A DNA stretch of 64,000 nt from Ornithodoros turicata (lineage: Eukaryota; Arthropoda; Arachnida; Ixodida; Argasidae): positions 28,379,482 through 28,443,481 of the forward strand of contig NC_088205.1 in assembly GCF_037126465.1 (NCBI RefSeq), read 5' to 3'. Shown here one piece after another: positions 1-10,659 of the stretch. The position numbers were made by a program, and so were the translations under genes. Below the pieces are notes generated by a model, which worked only from the letters and a program-made list of their open reading frames with translations, made no database searches and was not told where the DNA came from. Every line of letters starts with the position of its first letter. The stretch's first letter is position 1.

Positions 1-245
1 CTTGGCCCTACGACCCTATATTGAGCACGCTGAGGTCATGACTGCGCTGCAACTCGGGAAGCTGGTCTTTTGAGCACTCTACGATACCTCCCCGACGACA
101 GCCTGCACAGCGTCTAGTGCTGGAGCTGTCTGTGTCTATATTTCTGTATAGTTTTCTGCGTTTCTGCGTTTTCCTTCTTTCTTTTTCTGTTTGTGAATAG
201 CAAGCCTGTAGTATGGCTCCCCTCCCCCCTTTTTTTTCTTCAACA
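1..245 (+). mobile_element. LINE 3' end fragment
   Basis: A frame open from base 2 ends at TGA 71-73 and reads like the last helix of a non-LTR retrotransposon ORF2 (ending LGKLVF). It is followed by a pyrimidine-rich 3' UTR with the phrase gaatagcaagcc and a long T run. The same 3' UTR layout occurs near 17636, 53153 and 57440, so this is the tail of that LINE family. The 5' part lies outside the window. Gene block 1 begins immediately after it. Confidence 0.55.
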
Positions 246-359
246 TTAGACATATCCCTCAAGATATGCAGTTCGAGGAATCTATCTGACTGTAACACTG
301 TATATCGTACTCCCAGTAATTTACCTTCCTCATGACTGTGCCAGCCTAATTAGCTTGAT

Positions 360-627
360 CGATTGAGAAATAAAAAGTATGGAGTTGTGAGCCCCGACAA
401 AGTCGAGTTAGACTACTCCAGAACTCGTGAATAGAAAAGAAAGTAGAAAAACCAAGCTCGAGATGGCCAAGAAGCAAAACAACAACAACAACAAAAGCAA
501 AACACACACACACAACCACAAGAACAACAACAATAACAACGACAATAACCTCAAGATGACCAGGAGGTATTAAAAAAGAAAAAAGAAAACAAGCAGGGTC
601 CACCTGATGAACAAGAGCCAAGATTGC
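360..627. repeat. Low-complexity insertion in gene block 1
   Basis: Blocks 2 and 3 run directly from the sequence agcttg (near 43893 and 53642) into the promoter-proximal region. Block 1 has about 265 extra bases here. They hold AAC and CA microsatellite-like runs (478-545) and A-rich stretches. It may be a minus-strand retroposon with a degenerate tail. No coding potential is evident. Confidence 0.4.
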
Positions 628-845
628 ATGGGAACGTGTTTATTGTGTCGCAATCAGGCCTGAGCTTGTTACACCGTAAGATGGAAGAACCCAATTCATT
701 CAGCGATTAATGAGGACGTTCAATCAGGTATGAAATCAGAAGCGTTCCTCACGTAGAATGTGAAAACCGTAAGCTCAAGGTTGTTTATTGGTGGCTGTTT
801 CTTAATTTCCTTGGCACTCCGCCTGAAGGCGGGCTTAATCTCCCC

Positions 846-852
846 TATAAAA
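846..852 (+). promoter_or_regulatory. TATA box of glycine-rich gene copy 1
   Basis: TATAAAA lies in the context cccctataaaagcga. The same box in the same context is found at 44123-44129 and 53875-53880, in each case about 60 bases before the conserved exon 1 splice donor (accaacag/gtaatg). Transcription probably starts near 876-880. The conserved segment upstream includes ctcaaggttgtttattgg. Confidence 0.75.
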
Positions 853-910
853 GCGAGACTATTCCTTGATTTTGTCATACCCAACAGCACCAACACAGCA
901 CCAACAGGTA

Positions 911-994
911 ATGGGGCCTATTAATTCAAGAGTGGCAGCACTCTTCCTTCTTGCTATGCTTTGCGTGAGCTGTTCAGCAATAATTGGTAAATGA
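911..994 (+). other. Small signal-peptide-like ORF at start of intron 1 (copy 1)
   Basis: ATG at 911, four bases after the proposed exon 1 end, opens a 27-codon frame MGPINSRVAALFLLAMLC... that looks like a secretory signal peptide (hydrophobic LFLLAMLCVSC then SA). A possible donor follows it (ATTG/GTAAAT, cut after 986). Splicing from there to the acceptor at 2364 would be in frame with the downstream coding exon. In copy 2 the frame is broken by an extra base (from 44191), and in copy 3 by a roughly 60-base insertion (53985-54055). It could be an alternative first coding exon or a relic of the ancestral one. Confidence 0.4.
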
Positions 995-2384
995 CAACAT
1001 GTCGGTTATACTTTGCCTAGCTTGGGATTAGTGGTTTTTCTGCTTACGAAATTTTAGCGGGCAGTTTTTGTATACTGGGAAAGACGCTATACTTTGTGCT
1101 TTTTTTCTCACTCTTTGTTTCGCTTCGAATCCATATATTCGTTTGAATGACGAAACTCAAACGCTCAACATGTCCTAAAGTTTCCATTTTTACATGAACA
1201 AGGACATGGGCAATCTTAGAGCCCGGAGAGTAAATATTAAATGAAATATTTAGTTTTGCATGGTAAAACAGGTTTCGTTCGCTATTTCAGTATATTTGGG
1301 AAATTAGGAAAAATGACATAATTTCTCGTTCTATTCAAAGTCAGTGTTCGTAGGTATCCAAGACACAAACATAGTTTACACCCGAGTATAAATGACAAAT
1401 CCGGGAGCATAGAAAACATACAATTTTATTTAGATGATGAGTGAAATTCTGGAAAGGCAAAAAGACTCCGCGTGTCTTCAACTTCAGGGAACGGCAATGA
1501 GATCCTGCGCGAACTTCGTTTCATTCGGCAACAGACGCTGGTCCGGCGCTTTCGGCAATCAGTCTTCCCAGGATTAATACTCTACTTCGCCTCCAGATGA
1601 TCTTTATGCATCCGATGGACTTTACCATCAGTATCTCCCACTCGAAAAATCATTTTACCTTCCCGGCTCACAATAGGACCATGTTTTACAGCTTCCTCTT
1701 AGCTATTGTGTAGCTACGCAGATCTATGGGTCATTGAACGTGGTCGACAAATCAAATCCAACTAAGGATAAGGCGTTATCGAACTCAAATGGTGAAAGTG
1801 AAACCAAAGAGCAGTCACAAACGTGCATTGGGAGTTTAGCTTCGTCACAGACTGCAGCGCGTACGGACAATGCTGAAAACGTGAAAAAACAGGTCTTCGT
1901 ACGGTAGAGCTGCGCATGATGCAAGAGTTGTATTTTTCATTTTTTTTAAATAATACGTTCTCAAAATATTATAGGGCATATTACCGTCGCTGGAGAACAA
2001 CGCTCACATGTGCATGGCAATGCACTTGGCGACACTGTCTTGTGTGAAGGCTTGTGTGAAAACCTATCCTCAAAGTTATCCATCTCTTCTGTATGGGAAG
2101 AGAACAAACGGTTCGCTGGTTTGCAATGGATAGAAAGTTTGGCAGAATCATCTTAGAAATAATTTTGTATCGCCATAGTGCAAAAGTATCTTGAAATTTT
2201 TATTCGGCTTAAAATTACGTGGCTGACAGCCATGTATTTTCTACTGTATCCTCTTTTTCACGCTTGATGTATTACTTATAATCCTCGTGGTCCATCAGGC
2301 AAACGACTTAAAGAGATGAGAGACAAATAACGTCACAATTTTTATGTATTTTGTTCCTGCGCAGAAAAACACCAACAACAACAA

Positions 2385-2642
2385 ATGATGCAGCGTGCGG
2401 TGATCGCCATCTTTGTGCTCGTCCTTGTGGCTTGCGCTTTGGTTGCCGTTGAAGCCCAGTTCGGCGGCGGCGGGTTTGGAGGTGGATTCCGTGGTGGCTT
2501 CGGCGGTGGTGGCCCTAGCTTCGGTGGTGGATTCGGTGGTAACTTCCCTGGATTCGGTGGCGGCGGCTTCCCTGGATTCGGTGGTGGTCGTGGATTCGGC
2601 GGTGGACGCGGATTCCGTGGTGGCCGTGGATTCTATGGTTGA
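2385..2642 (+). CDS. Glycine-rich secreted peptide, copy 1
   Basis: The frame encodes about 84-85 residues. A signal peptide (MQRAVIAIFVLVLVACALVA) with probable cleavage after VEA is followed by a mature chain of about 62 residues made of Gly-Gly-Phe/Arg repeats ending GRGFYG. This copy has PSF and FPGF variants and starts ATGATG; copies 2 and 3 start at the second ATG (2388 here). Gene structure inferred from three-way comparison: exon 1 about 876-907, intron 1 908-2364 (acceptor ctgcgcag), coding exon 2365-2653, intron 2 2654-3015, and 3' UTR exon from 3016. Short Gly-rich secreted peptides of chelicerates are known as antimicrobial (acanthoscurrin/ctenidin-like) or cuticle and cement proteins; which applies here is not decidable. 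No cysteines remain in the mature chain. Confidence 0.8.
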   Translation: MMQRAVIAIFVLVLVACALVAVEAQFGGGGFGGGFRGGFGGGGPSFGGGFGGNFPGFGGGGFPGFGGGRGFGGGRGFRGGRGFYG

Positions 2643-3140
2643 TCATTCTACAGGTAATATGTTCACCAACCGATCTATACGCTACGCACACTGTAAAGGG
2701 GTCGAATCAAAGAACGCGCTTAGTTATATTGACAATGAAAGGAATAGAAGGAGTCCAAACAAGGTCATAAGCTTTCAAAACATTCAATACAGCTTGACGT
2801 ACGATTGCCCACATGTGTCTACAGCTGAAATAACGAGCCCTTTCTGTAAGGAGCGTTGGGAGCGTAGGCGGGTCTGGATAAATAACTGAATCTTCACTCC
2901 TGCTACTATTGGCATTTAATCAATATGCATCGCACTGATAATTTGGAGAAATAAACGCGATGCTGATAAAGCGAAACATTTAGAATTATCCACTGACTGT
3001 TTCCGTTTTTTGCAGACTGTTTCAACTGAAGGCACGACGAGGTCACATTCCTGCAAGGAAGCTACCGTCCAGGCTGTCTGCCATTGAATTTGTAAAATAA
3101 GACAGACGTGTGCGACGAACTCTGCTGGTCAAAGGACGTG

Positions 3141-3146
3141 AATAAA
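3141..3146 (+). terminator. Polyadenylation signal, copy 1
   Basis: AATAAA lies in the context gtgaataaacactt. It is conserved at 45882-45887 and 56036-56041 in the other two copies. It ends the 3' UTR exon that begins actgtttcaact at 3016, and cleavage is expected about 15-25 bases on. Confidence 0.65.
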
Positions 3147-3707
3147 CACTTTTCGAAACTGCGAAATACGCCCTCTTCTCTATCAACCTTAAAGCCCCAC
3201 ACTCTTAAAAATGAACTTCACCGCATAGCACGGCGTACGACTTTTCGTGACAATTATGAACTACATAAGTGTCACAAAAAAGACATATCATAAAAGACAT
3301 ACATAATCGCTGCGCGAGCGAAACGAACCGACATAAGGAATCGTTAGCTTACCGAAACGAAAAATGACAACGAAGTTGCACGCATAACGAGGAAACAAGG
3401 TTGCTACAGCGGGCCCGTGATTTGCTCCTCGTGACGCATGACGTAACCTCCTCGTTTTCGCAATCTTTGGCTTAGGCAAACTACATACCGTGATCGGTAT
3501 TATACGAGAGGGTAACCCAGGTGCATGTGCCCACAGGGAACAAGAAAATGGCGGAAGGTTTCTTTGCTATAGGAAGATAACGGAAGCTGCGAACCGTGAA
3601 CCACGCAGCCGTAACCGTCAAGATGGATTTCAGTTCGATGAAATAGATTTTAGGAAGTTATTCCGCCTGTCAAAAAGAGCAGCCCACGTACTACACTGTT
3701 AGACAAT

Positions 3708-3845
3708 TTTATACCTTTTAGGGTATAAACGGCTTGTCCCAGGGCGCATACCTTTTGAGGTATAAACGCTTCTAGGTAAAGTAATTTTATACCTCCCTCA
3801 AGGTATATTATTTGCGCCTAATGGTATAAACATATATCCCCTTGA
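3708..3845. repeat. TATACC/GGTATA motif array
   Basis: At least six copies of a short palindromic motif (ataccttttagggtata and variants tataccttt, gaggtataaac, caaggtata, tggtataaac) occur in alternating orientation within 140 bp. They lie just after tacactgttagac (3691-3703), which resembles a CACTGTTA-type element terminus. No matching right end was found, so this may be the truncated end of an element nested in the 3200-6016 transposon. Confidence 0.5.
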
Positions 3846-4324
3846 ATGTGTATTTGCAACCCGGGGTCTAATCTTGGAAAATTGGTATATTCGATTTATT
3901 TCACCGCTATATATAAAAGTGGCACTTTCATGACCTAGCTCGTAACAAAATTAGAACAAAATAATATTGAGCGACAAGTGCTTTAATAACATTAACTACC
4001 GCGAGAAGGAAAGGAAGAAAGAAAATGCCTGGAGACGCACGCACACAAACGTATACCCACAAACTCATATTCACAATCTGCAGGTGTAAAACGTGGAGGG
4101 GAGCTCGTGCAGATTACTCGCCACGCCGGAAGCAACGTGGGAGGATTTAATGGAGAACAGATACTGGTATAATGGAAACTGGTTTCGGAAAATGTGGGGC
4201 CGGTTTCGTCGGCACGGTTTTCACGGCATCTCCAAAAGCATTCAGCCTGGCTGCTAAGTCTTCCCAGTGTCGGTCCCGATGTTGACAAGTATATGTGGGC
4301 GAAAATGCCCCTCGGAATAAATTA

Positions 4325-5470
4325 CTGATGTAGTTCCGTACGGGGACCACAGGGTTTTTCTAAAGAAAAAAGAATAAAAACAGAATTTTATTTCCGGCCC
4401 GATCAAGCAGGCCTCCCCAATCTGTAGAACCTAACCTAGACTAACCTCACTAAAGTGAGGGGGCGATTTAGCATAGTTCGTTACCTCATGCAAGATGGCA
4501 AGTTTCGACTTCGTTAGGCTTAGGCGGCAACAGCATGGAGCACTTTTGCCAACTGAATGGCAGCAGAACTTGAAAGGAACGGTGACCTACTAAGCGAACA
4601 ATAGACGACGGACCGATGAGCCGGTTTCTGCTAAGGGTAGATATTTAGTCTGAGGAGAGGAAGTGACGCCACCCGACGGAACCATGTGCGCCAATGAAAA
4701 CACGCTTCACAGGAAATGCCACAAGCACGTGACAAAGTCATCTGTAATCATGCCTATGACCGCTTTTTCTTCTTTTCTTTTCTTCAAGAGGTGGCAAGGT
4801 GTGTGCAAGGCGAAGGTGACTAAATGAAACATCAAAATGTTATTTGTGGCACATGCAAAATCGGAAATGTGTGAGGAGATAACGGTAATAAAAATGCAGA
4901 CTGATATTTCTTTAGTGAGCATTGCTAGAAACACTCATAAGCCAACATTCTCTTAGCGTCTCAAAATTTCTTGTAAACACCTGATTTCTAGATGTTATTA
5001 GCACCGTACTTTTTCAAGAACCGTTAAAATATCATTTATGTTACTAAATAATGCGTACAGCAGTTTACTACAATAAGCATTGCTACATCGCGTGCAACAA
5101 GCGGTGGTAAACGCTATGCCGACGCTTCACCATGACAACCTCAACGTGGACATTCTGCTCCATGCGGTTGCGAGCTTTGATACCGTTCCGTTCACGCTGA
5201 GTTGGCGCTCCGTTGGCCCGATTCAGTTGGCAAAAGTTGCTCCATGCGGTTGCCGCCTTAGCAGTCCCTTGTTTCTCCTGCACTAAAAGTGAATCAGATG
5301 GTGTTGTTGACATGCATATAAAAAAGTTCTAGTCCACAGAATTTTATAATTCTTACATTTTTAGATTCAGTATATGACCTTCTTCCACTTCTCTGCAATA
5401 TTTACCTTCCTAACTCCTTCACTAATTTAAAAAAAACGAGTGGTCCCGATACGGAACTACACCCTAAATT
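4325..5470. repeat. Inverted-repeat pair, possible DNA element
   Basis: gtagttccgtacggggacca at 4331-4350 is matched in inverse orientation at 5442-5463 (gtggtcccgatacggaacta). Similarity extends a few bases to both sides. The 1.1-kb interior has no recognisable gene. This may be a small TIR transposon; target duplications are not clear. Confidence 0.35.
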
Positions 5471-6505
5471 ACCGTTGGTTTGCATGCATCGGGCCATAAC
5501 CTCGTATTGCTGGGCAGTTGTTCGAGCACTGCGAGAACCACGCGACGATGGCATGTTTGCTCCCTTCCAAATGACGTTGACGCGCTCGCGCCCCAGGCGT
5601 AGTCAGCTAATATCAAGTGCACGGCCGTAACGACACCGGTTGACGAAGAAATGCGATTGCGCCAAGGGGATATCGTCGTTAGGTTTGTTCTATTCGGCAG
5701 CCTCCTGCTTCGCTTGCCGTGTTAGGGACGGAGAAGAGGATGAGAAGGACCGCGCGTATCGCTCGGGTTCTGTACCTTCCCCCATTTCGGTATGCAGCCG
5801 AGTATGTTCGGTCGAAGTTGTGGTCAGAGATTACGCCACTGTCCCGTTGACGAAGCAAGCACGAAATATGCCACGTGAAACCCGTCTCGCGCTAGTTTTA
5901 ACGATCGCCGTTGCTCTTGTTAGCTCGTAAGGTGGACTTGCGATTAAGCCACGATATCGTTCGATGTGAAGGTTAGCTAGGATCGTGCGATGCGGTGAAG
6001 TTCATTTTTAAGAGTGCAGGACAGATTTTCTTTTCAGGAGGTAAGGAAGATTTCATTGGCTTCGAAATGGGAGAGGGTGATCAGTGACGTAACCAGAATA
6101 ACAAGAAAATGAGCGCGCTGTTACAGCCCGCTTTTGGTCGCGCGTTCACGCTTATCATCACTTCTCAGTAGTTGCTTTAGGGTCCATGCTACGTGCTCCT
6201 CACTTTGCAAAACGAAGTTCGGGCTATGGAATTCTTGGGATCTTCATTCGTCTGCAGTGAGGGTCGCGTGCTATTGGATTTCGGGGGCACATGGCCACTT
6301 CACACGTCGCTTAGCAGACGACGTCTGTTATGTTTTATCGTGTAGTGACAGCATATCAAATGTCAGCGAGATTGATATGCGGTACAGAAAAGAATGCAGC
6401 GATTCCAACTGCAACTAGATATATAATAATTGCACGTACGCACGGTAATTATTTATTACAGGGCAGCAATACGACACGGAGAACTTACCGGAATGATCTG
6501 CGGTC

Positions 6506-7637
6506 CAGTGATTTATCCAGACCCCCCCCCCTATACCTCCCTAACACCCCCCAAATGTTGAGTGACACCCCCTAACTTTTTCACCTGTGTACTCCCTATA
6601 GAGGGTGCCCTAGCGATTTCAGCTTTACACACATGTCGGTAATGATACAGGGTGTTTCAAAAAACGTGTCACTCGGACTTTATAAAAAAACGGGGCGACG
6701 GAAAAATACGGGGTAAACGGCATTTGTGTGATAACTGAATTTGCCACCTTGTAAAAATATTTTCATTTGATTTTAATTAAAAGAAATTGAATTTCTTTAA
6801 TTGAACTCTAGAATTTCCCAAGTCAACCTAACGTTTTTTTTACAGAATTTGAGAGCCCGTAGCGAACTTAGTCAGATCCACCAAGAAATCCACTCGATAT
6901 TGCAAATGGAACTGCCCAAAAAAAGTCCCGAAGTTGAGGCTTCAGAGTTTCGGGTATTCAACGGCGCACCAAGTCAGTCGCAAAGATGCGCAGAGAACAG
7001 CACATGCTCCTCCCCTCATGAAAGATAGAAGGTCGAAAAAAAGAGGGCGGAAAAAAAGAGGCGGAATCATTTTTGTTTCCCGCTTATCAACGTATGGTGG
7101 AATGTCACCCGCCTTGTTATCGGCGCGTCTTGTGCTGCACGCCGGTACGACGATAAACTGTTCTAGCTTCATGGGGGCAGGAGCATGTCCTGCCCTTCGC
7201 GCATCTTTGCGACTGATTTGGTGCGCTGTTGAATACCCGAAACTCTGAAGCCTCAATTTCGGGACTTTTTTTTGGGCAGTTCCATTTGCAATATCGAGCG
7301 GACTTCTTGGTGGATCTGACTAAGTTCGCTACGGGCTCTCTAATTCTGTGAAAAAAACGTTAGGTTGACTTGGGAAATTTTAGAGTTCCATTAAAGAAAT
7401 TCAATTTCTTTTAATTAAAATCAAATGCAAATATTTTTGCAAGGTGGCAAATTTAATTGCCACACAAATGCCGTTTACTCCGTATTTTTCCGTCGCCCCG
7501 TTTTTTTATAAAGTCCGAAAGACACGTTTTTTGAAACACCCTGTATGTTAAGCTGGAATGACAGAATTCTAATAATGCGCCCCCCCCCCCATTTTTTCCG
7601 ACGCCCCTCCATGCTTGGGATTCTGGATAAACCACTG
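6506..7637. mobile_element. hAT-like element with CAGTG termini
   Basis: The left end CAGTGATTTATCCAGA and the inverse of the right end CAGTGGTTTATCCAGA match at 15 of 16 positions. Poly-C tracts follow inside both ends (6521-6530 and 7577-7588). Most of the interior is a second, nested foldback element, so the host itself is only a few hundred bases. A convincing 8-bp target duplication was not seen, so the hAT assignment rests on the CAGTG start alone. Confidence 0.5.
6648..7543. mobile_element. Mariner-like foldback element with about 350-bp arms
   Basis: The element starts CAGGGTGTTTCAAAAAACGT and ends with the inverse (ttgaaacaccctg), flanked by TA on both sides (6646-6647 and 7544-7545). 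The arms stay similar for about 350 bp (6648-7005 against 7180-7543), enclosing a spacer of about 170 bp. A TA target duplication with this terminus is typical of the Tc1/mariner superfamily. The arms contain no transposase, and the apparently open frames in them are mirror images of one another. It is nested in the 6506-7637 element. Confidence 0.75.
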
Positions 7638-7645
7638 GTCTGTAC

Positions 7646-7999
7646 TTCCGCAGCTAAATTTTTTCACAGGCCAGGGGAACGGCATCACATAAACACACTT
7701 TTGAAAGAGTACGTCATGTAGAATCATGGGAGATAGTAATAAAAAAAAAAAAAAAACGAAGTGAGGCTGCTTCCACAGTGGCTATCTTTGACTTGGGCGA
7801 ACAGGAATGAAGCGAACGTAGAATGACGCAGAAGTCAGATAGTTGGATGCTCCTCAGTTGTGCCTTCACATCATTTTTAGTCGTACCCACTCTGCGGCAT
7901 TATTTTGCTGTGCCTCAGTCAGCACATTCTGTGCTACCAAAACTTGGTTGCACACACACTGGTACTTGCACAGCAGACAACATGGCCGCTTGCACAAAG
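7646..7999. other. Interval without recognised gene
   Basis: This contains an A17 run (about 7741-7757) and otherwise ordinary sequence up to the gypsy insertion site. The open frames at 7823-8064 run into the LTR and are not supported as genes. Confidence 0.4.
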
Positions 8000-8003
8000 C
8001 CGA

Positions 8004-9023
8004 TGTTAGCGGTTTCCCTGGGGTGACCAGCGTTACATTTTTACAGATGGTTTTATTTAACTGAGATTACAAACGATGACAAAACAGACTCATTGCCGGA
8101 GCGCGTACACCCATTGGCTGCGTTCCAATACCCCGCTTAGTCGACTGCCCAGGTCCCCCAAGGTCGCCATTTTTCCATGTATTTGTTCCTATCCCGATGC
8201 GTGCAATGCCGGAGGCCGCCCTTAGATACCCCATTGTTACCAGACGTTGGCTTGCGTTGAATTGTAGCGCGCTAAAGATCCAGTTGAAGCACAATCCAAG
8301 CCAGGCCAAGTCACCGAAGGAGAAATGGACGATTGCGCCTGGTACGACAGGTACGCTATGTGGTGCACGCAGCCGTGCACTAGATCCTTCCGATCGCTCA
8401 ACACGTTTAAAAACGGGACCAAGTGAAACACGACAGAGAAAGTTGTTATACGCGTTTTATTTGGACATATAAAGACTAGATTCATTCGCAGAAACAACAA
8501 AAACATTTTGCCGCTAAACTTAGCGCGCTGAAGTGATCCGGAACGGCAACAGTGGGGTATCTAGTGGCGGCCTTCTTCGTTGCACGCTTTTCCGAGGTGA
8601 GTTTGGGGGACCTGCGACTGCCTAGCGGTCTAACCGGAAGTGCCGTTATGTTAAGTCTCGTTCCAAATCTCGCCAAGTCCGCTATTCAGTCGGCTACCGC
8701 CTAGTGCGCATCGATGCAGTCTAGTTATACGCCTGACCATCTGACAGCCGGGATGGCTGACAGCGGGAAACGCTAGTACCTGCTGCGCTTGCGCCGTACG
8801 CATTTCTTGCGTGAGCAACGAGATGGCGCCACAGGCGCCTCGGCTAGGCAAGCCTGTTCCAATAGGGACAGCAGAGGGGCCTACTCAGCTGCCTAGTCAG
8901 GCGGCTTCGCGGGCGCGAGGTGTTGGAACGCAGCCATTGTTTTTATCGGGCCGGAAGTTCTCTTGTCTATGACACTGCGGCTGGCTGTGTCGCTTTTTGA
9001 TGTCTGTTGCGCTGGCGCTGACA
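8004..9023 (-). repeat. 3' LTR of the gypsy element, interrupted
   Basis: LTR sequence is present at 8004-8116 and 8940-9023, with a DNA transposon between. It matches the right LTR at 13693-13889 with few differences. On the + strand it reads tgttagcggtttccctgg... to ...ggcgctgaca. Confidence 0.88.
8117..8934. mobile_element. DNA transposon inserted in the gypsy LTR
   Basis: The terminal inverted repeat GCTGCGTTCCAAyAC (left gctgcgttccaatac, right gtgttggaacgcagc) bounds 818 bp. CATTG is present at both edges (8112-8116 and 8935-8939) but only once in the intact LTR, which proves the insertion. Reading the TIR one base longer (GGCTGCG...) would give a 3-bp ATT duplication instead, so the superfamily (PIF/Harbinger-like or another) is open. 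No transposase frame is recognisable. Confidence 0.8.
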
Positions 9024-9051
9024 CGTCCGGATGAGTAAATTTGATTTGCCC

Positions 9052-9715
9052 TCAAATCATTTCCACGTCATAGTCGTGAAGGCGCTGAGGTGGACGACGC
9101 TGTCGTACTGGTCGGCCGCTTGCCGAGGGACTTGGTATGGGGTCGTCGTCATCTGGGAGGAAGTTGTTGGCGGGAGGCTCTTGAGACACATGAGTGTCAT
9201 CATCGTCCAACGATACGGTCCCCTCGGTGATGCCAACGCTGGAAGGTTCTGAAGACAGAAGACGCCCAATAATGCTGTCGCAAAACTCCGGGACGTCGTC
9301 CTTGCGTGGTAATGCATGGCGTCGAAGTTGTTCAATATTAGCAATTGTAAATTTTGTTTTGCCTCTTATGGGCTGCACACTCTCGAGTTCCACTGTGTTC
9401 GAGCTCTTGAAAGATTTTATGTAGAATGGTCCCTCGTAGAACGGGTCGAGAGAGGACGACCGAGTACCAATTGTGCAGTAGACTGAATCGCCTGTTTTGA
9501 AGTGGGGTTCTTTTCTTGCTGAGTCGTACCTTTGCTTCTCGTCTGACTTTTCTCGAGGTATTCTTTGGCTTCCACTCGTCTTTTTGCCAGCTCGTGGAGT
9601 CTCCGTGCTTCGTCGAGCTGCTCTGAGACGACTCCAATGTGAAGTTGGCTCGGAAGTGTCGGTTCATACCCATGCACCAGAAAGAAGAGACACTTCTTTG
9701 TCGCCTTTTGCTTTG
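9052..9715 (-). pseudogene. Gypsy integrase C-terminal part
   Basis: The minus-strand frames carry the typical integrase motif phrase FFLVHGYEPTLPS near the right edge, then a basic tail, then a 3' portion ending in a proline/arginine-rich stretch (RPVRQRRPPQRLHDYDV) common at gypsy Pol C-termini. The parts are in more than one frame. The segment is separated from the catalytic core by the nested LTR element at 9720-10655. It acts, when intact, in inserting element cDNA into chromosomes. Confidence 0.7.
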
Positions 9716-9719
9716 AAGC

Positions 9720-10655
9720 TGTGGCGGCCCGTGTGTGATGACGAAGACGTGCCTCTGCTGCCACGCGCTACGGCTCTGGCACGGCAGTTCTACCGGCACG
9801 ACGTCAATTCACCGCGGCTCCACTCATCGCAACGCCCGGCCGCGCAACACCATGGTTCTACTCAGCTCGCTCATCTACTCAGCTCGCATCGCCATGGTCT
9901 CTCGCTCTGCGTCACGTCGCCACATGCTTCGCGATGGCACTCCTCGGGCATTCACCAGCGGCACCTTCACGAGCATCACGCTCCCATGCCGGTCGCGGTA
10001 CGCCGCTGCGGCTGCATGGCCCCATCCTCATCGTCATGCCAGTCCCAAGAACCCTGCCCGCCTCGCCTTCCCACCAGGCTTCCATACAAGACACTGGCAG
10101 CTCGTCCAGATGCGGTCAAGAGGCTCCGGGACCAACGTTCCACCGGGGACACGCACGGAGGCCACAGTGAGTTTTACTCCCGGTCTCCCCGTGCTTCACG
10201 ATGGTCCTCCCCGCAGTCTCCTTGGCGACAACACTACGAGCCCAGCGCTCACGAACCGGTCGCGGTTCTGTCGCCCCTCTCTGAATTACTTCGGCATACC
10301 TGCCCTCACACCGCCCCTGGAACCCGCCCGGTCAGCGCTTGCCCGCACCAACCATTCTGCTGCTACTGCGATTTCTGAACAAGTCGTCCCTGTTCCACGT
10401 GTCGCCCGTCTTCCTCCTCTTCATGTATCGACGCGGACCCCAACCGCTAGCTCTACACCGCTCCACGTCTGAGGGGGGGAGTGATGTGGCGGCCCGTGTG
10501 TGATGACGAAGACGTGCCTCTGCTGCCACGCGCTACGGCTCTGGCACGGCAGTTCTACCGGCACCGTCCTAGTGTGAGGCCACGTCCATCTGCCCGCTGG
10601 GACATTCCATCATCGCCGGTCAGGACTCATGTAGGGGAGCACCACCTCCTCTACA
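9720..10655 (+). mobile_element. Short LTR element nested in the gypsy integrase
   Basis: An 80-bp direct repeat starting TGTGGCGGCCCGTGTG occurs at 9720-9799 and 10485-10564. The right copy continues to TG...CA length 171 bp (ending ctctaca at 10655). AAGC flanks the whole insertion (9716-9719 and 10656-10659). A purine tract (gaggggggga, 10472-10481) lies just before the right LTR, as expected for a + strand LTR element. The left LTR loses its 3' half at 9799, so a deletion has joined LTR to interior. The interior has long Arg/Ser/Pro-rich frames (9735-10472 and another frame) without a recognisable domain. It splits the minus-strand integrase of its host. Confidence 0.75.
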
Positions 10656-10659
10656 AAGC

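Larger units (their letters stand above)
3200..6016. mobile_element. DNA transposon with CACTCTTAAA ends (2.8 kb)
   Basis: The left end CACTCTTAAAAATGAACTTC... and the right end ...GAAGTTCATTTTTAAGAGTG are inverted repeats of about 34 bp, flanked on both sides by CA (3198-3199 and 6017-6018). The ends are those of the small palindromic MITEs elsewhere in the window, but the interior is 2.8 kb of different sequence. Just inside the left end is a MITE-like core with gtgacaattatgaac. No intact transposase is visible. A frame at about 3555-3702 (ending FRKLFRLSKRAAHVLHC) faintly recalls the N-terminus of PIF/Harbinger-type transposases, which is not secure. The frame at 5640-5930 is unrecognised. 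It is probably non-autonomous. Confidence 0.6.

Noticed and set aside
2413..2889. Long alternative frames over the glycine-rich exons (also 45122-45367, 45059-45340 and 55350-55598)
   Set aside because: They are shadows of the GGC-rich repeat in other frames; the frame with a signal peptide is clearly the real one in all three copies.
6934..7256. Two 104-codon frames on opposite strands with near-identical sequences
   Set aside because: They are mirror images produced by the inverted arms of the mariner-like foldback element.
9497..10472. Frames of 293 and 245 codons on the + strand
   Set aside because: They cross the LTR boundary of the nested element or lie in its Arg/Ser/Pro-rich interior, with several frames open at once. 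No domain was recognised, so I describe them only as element interior.
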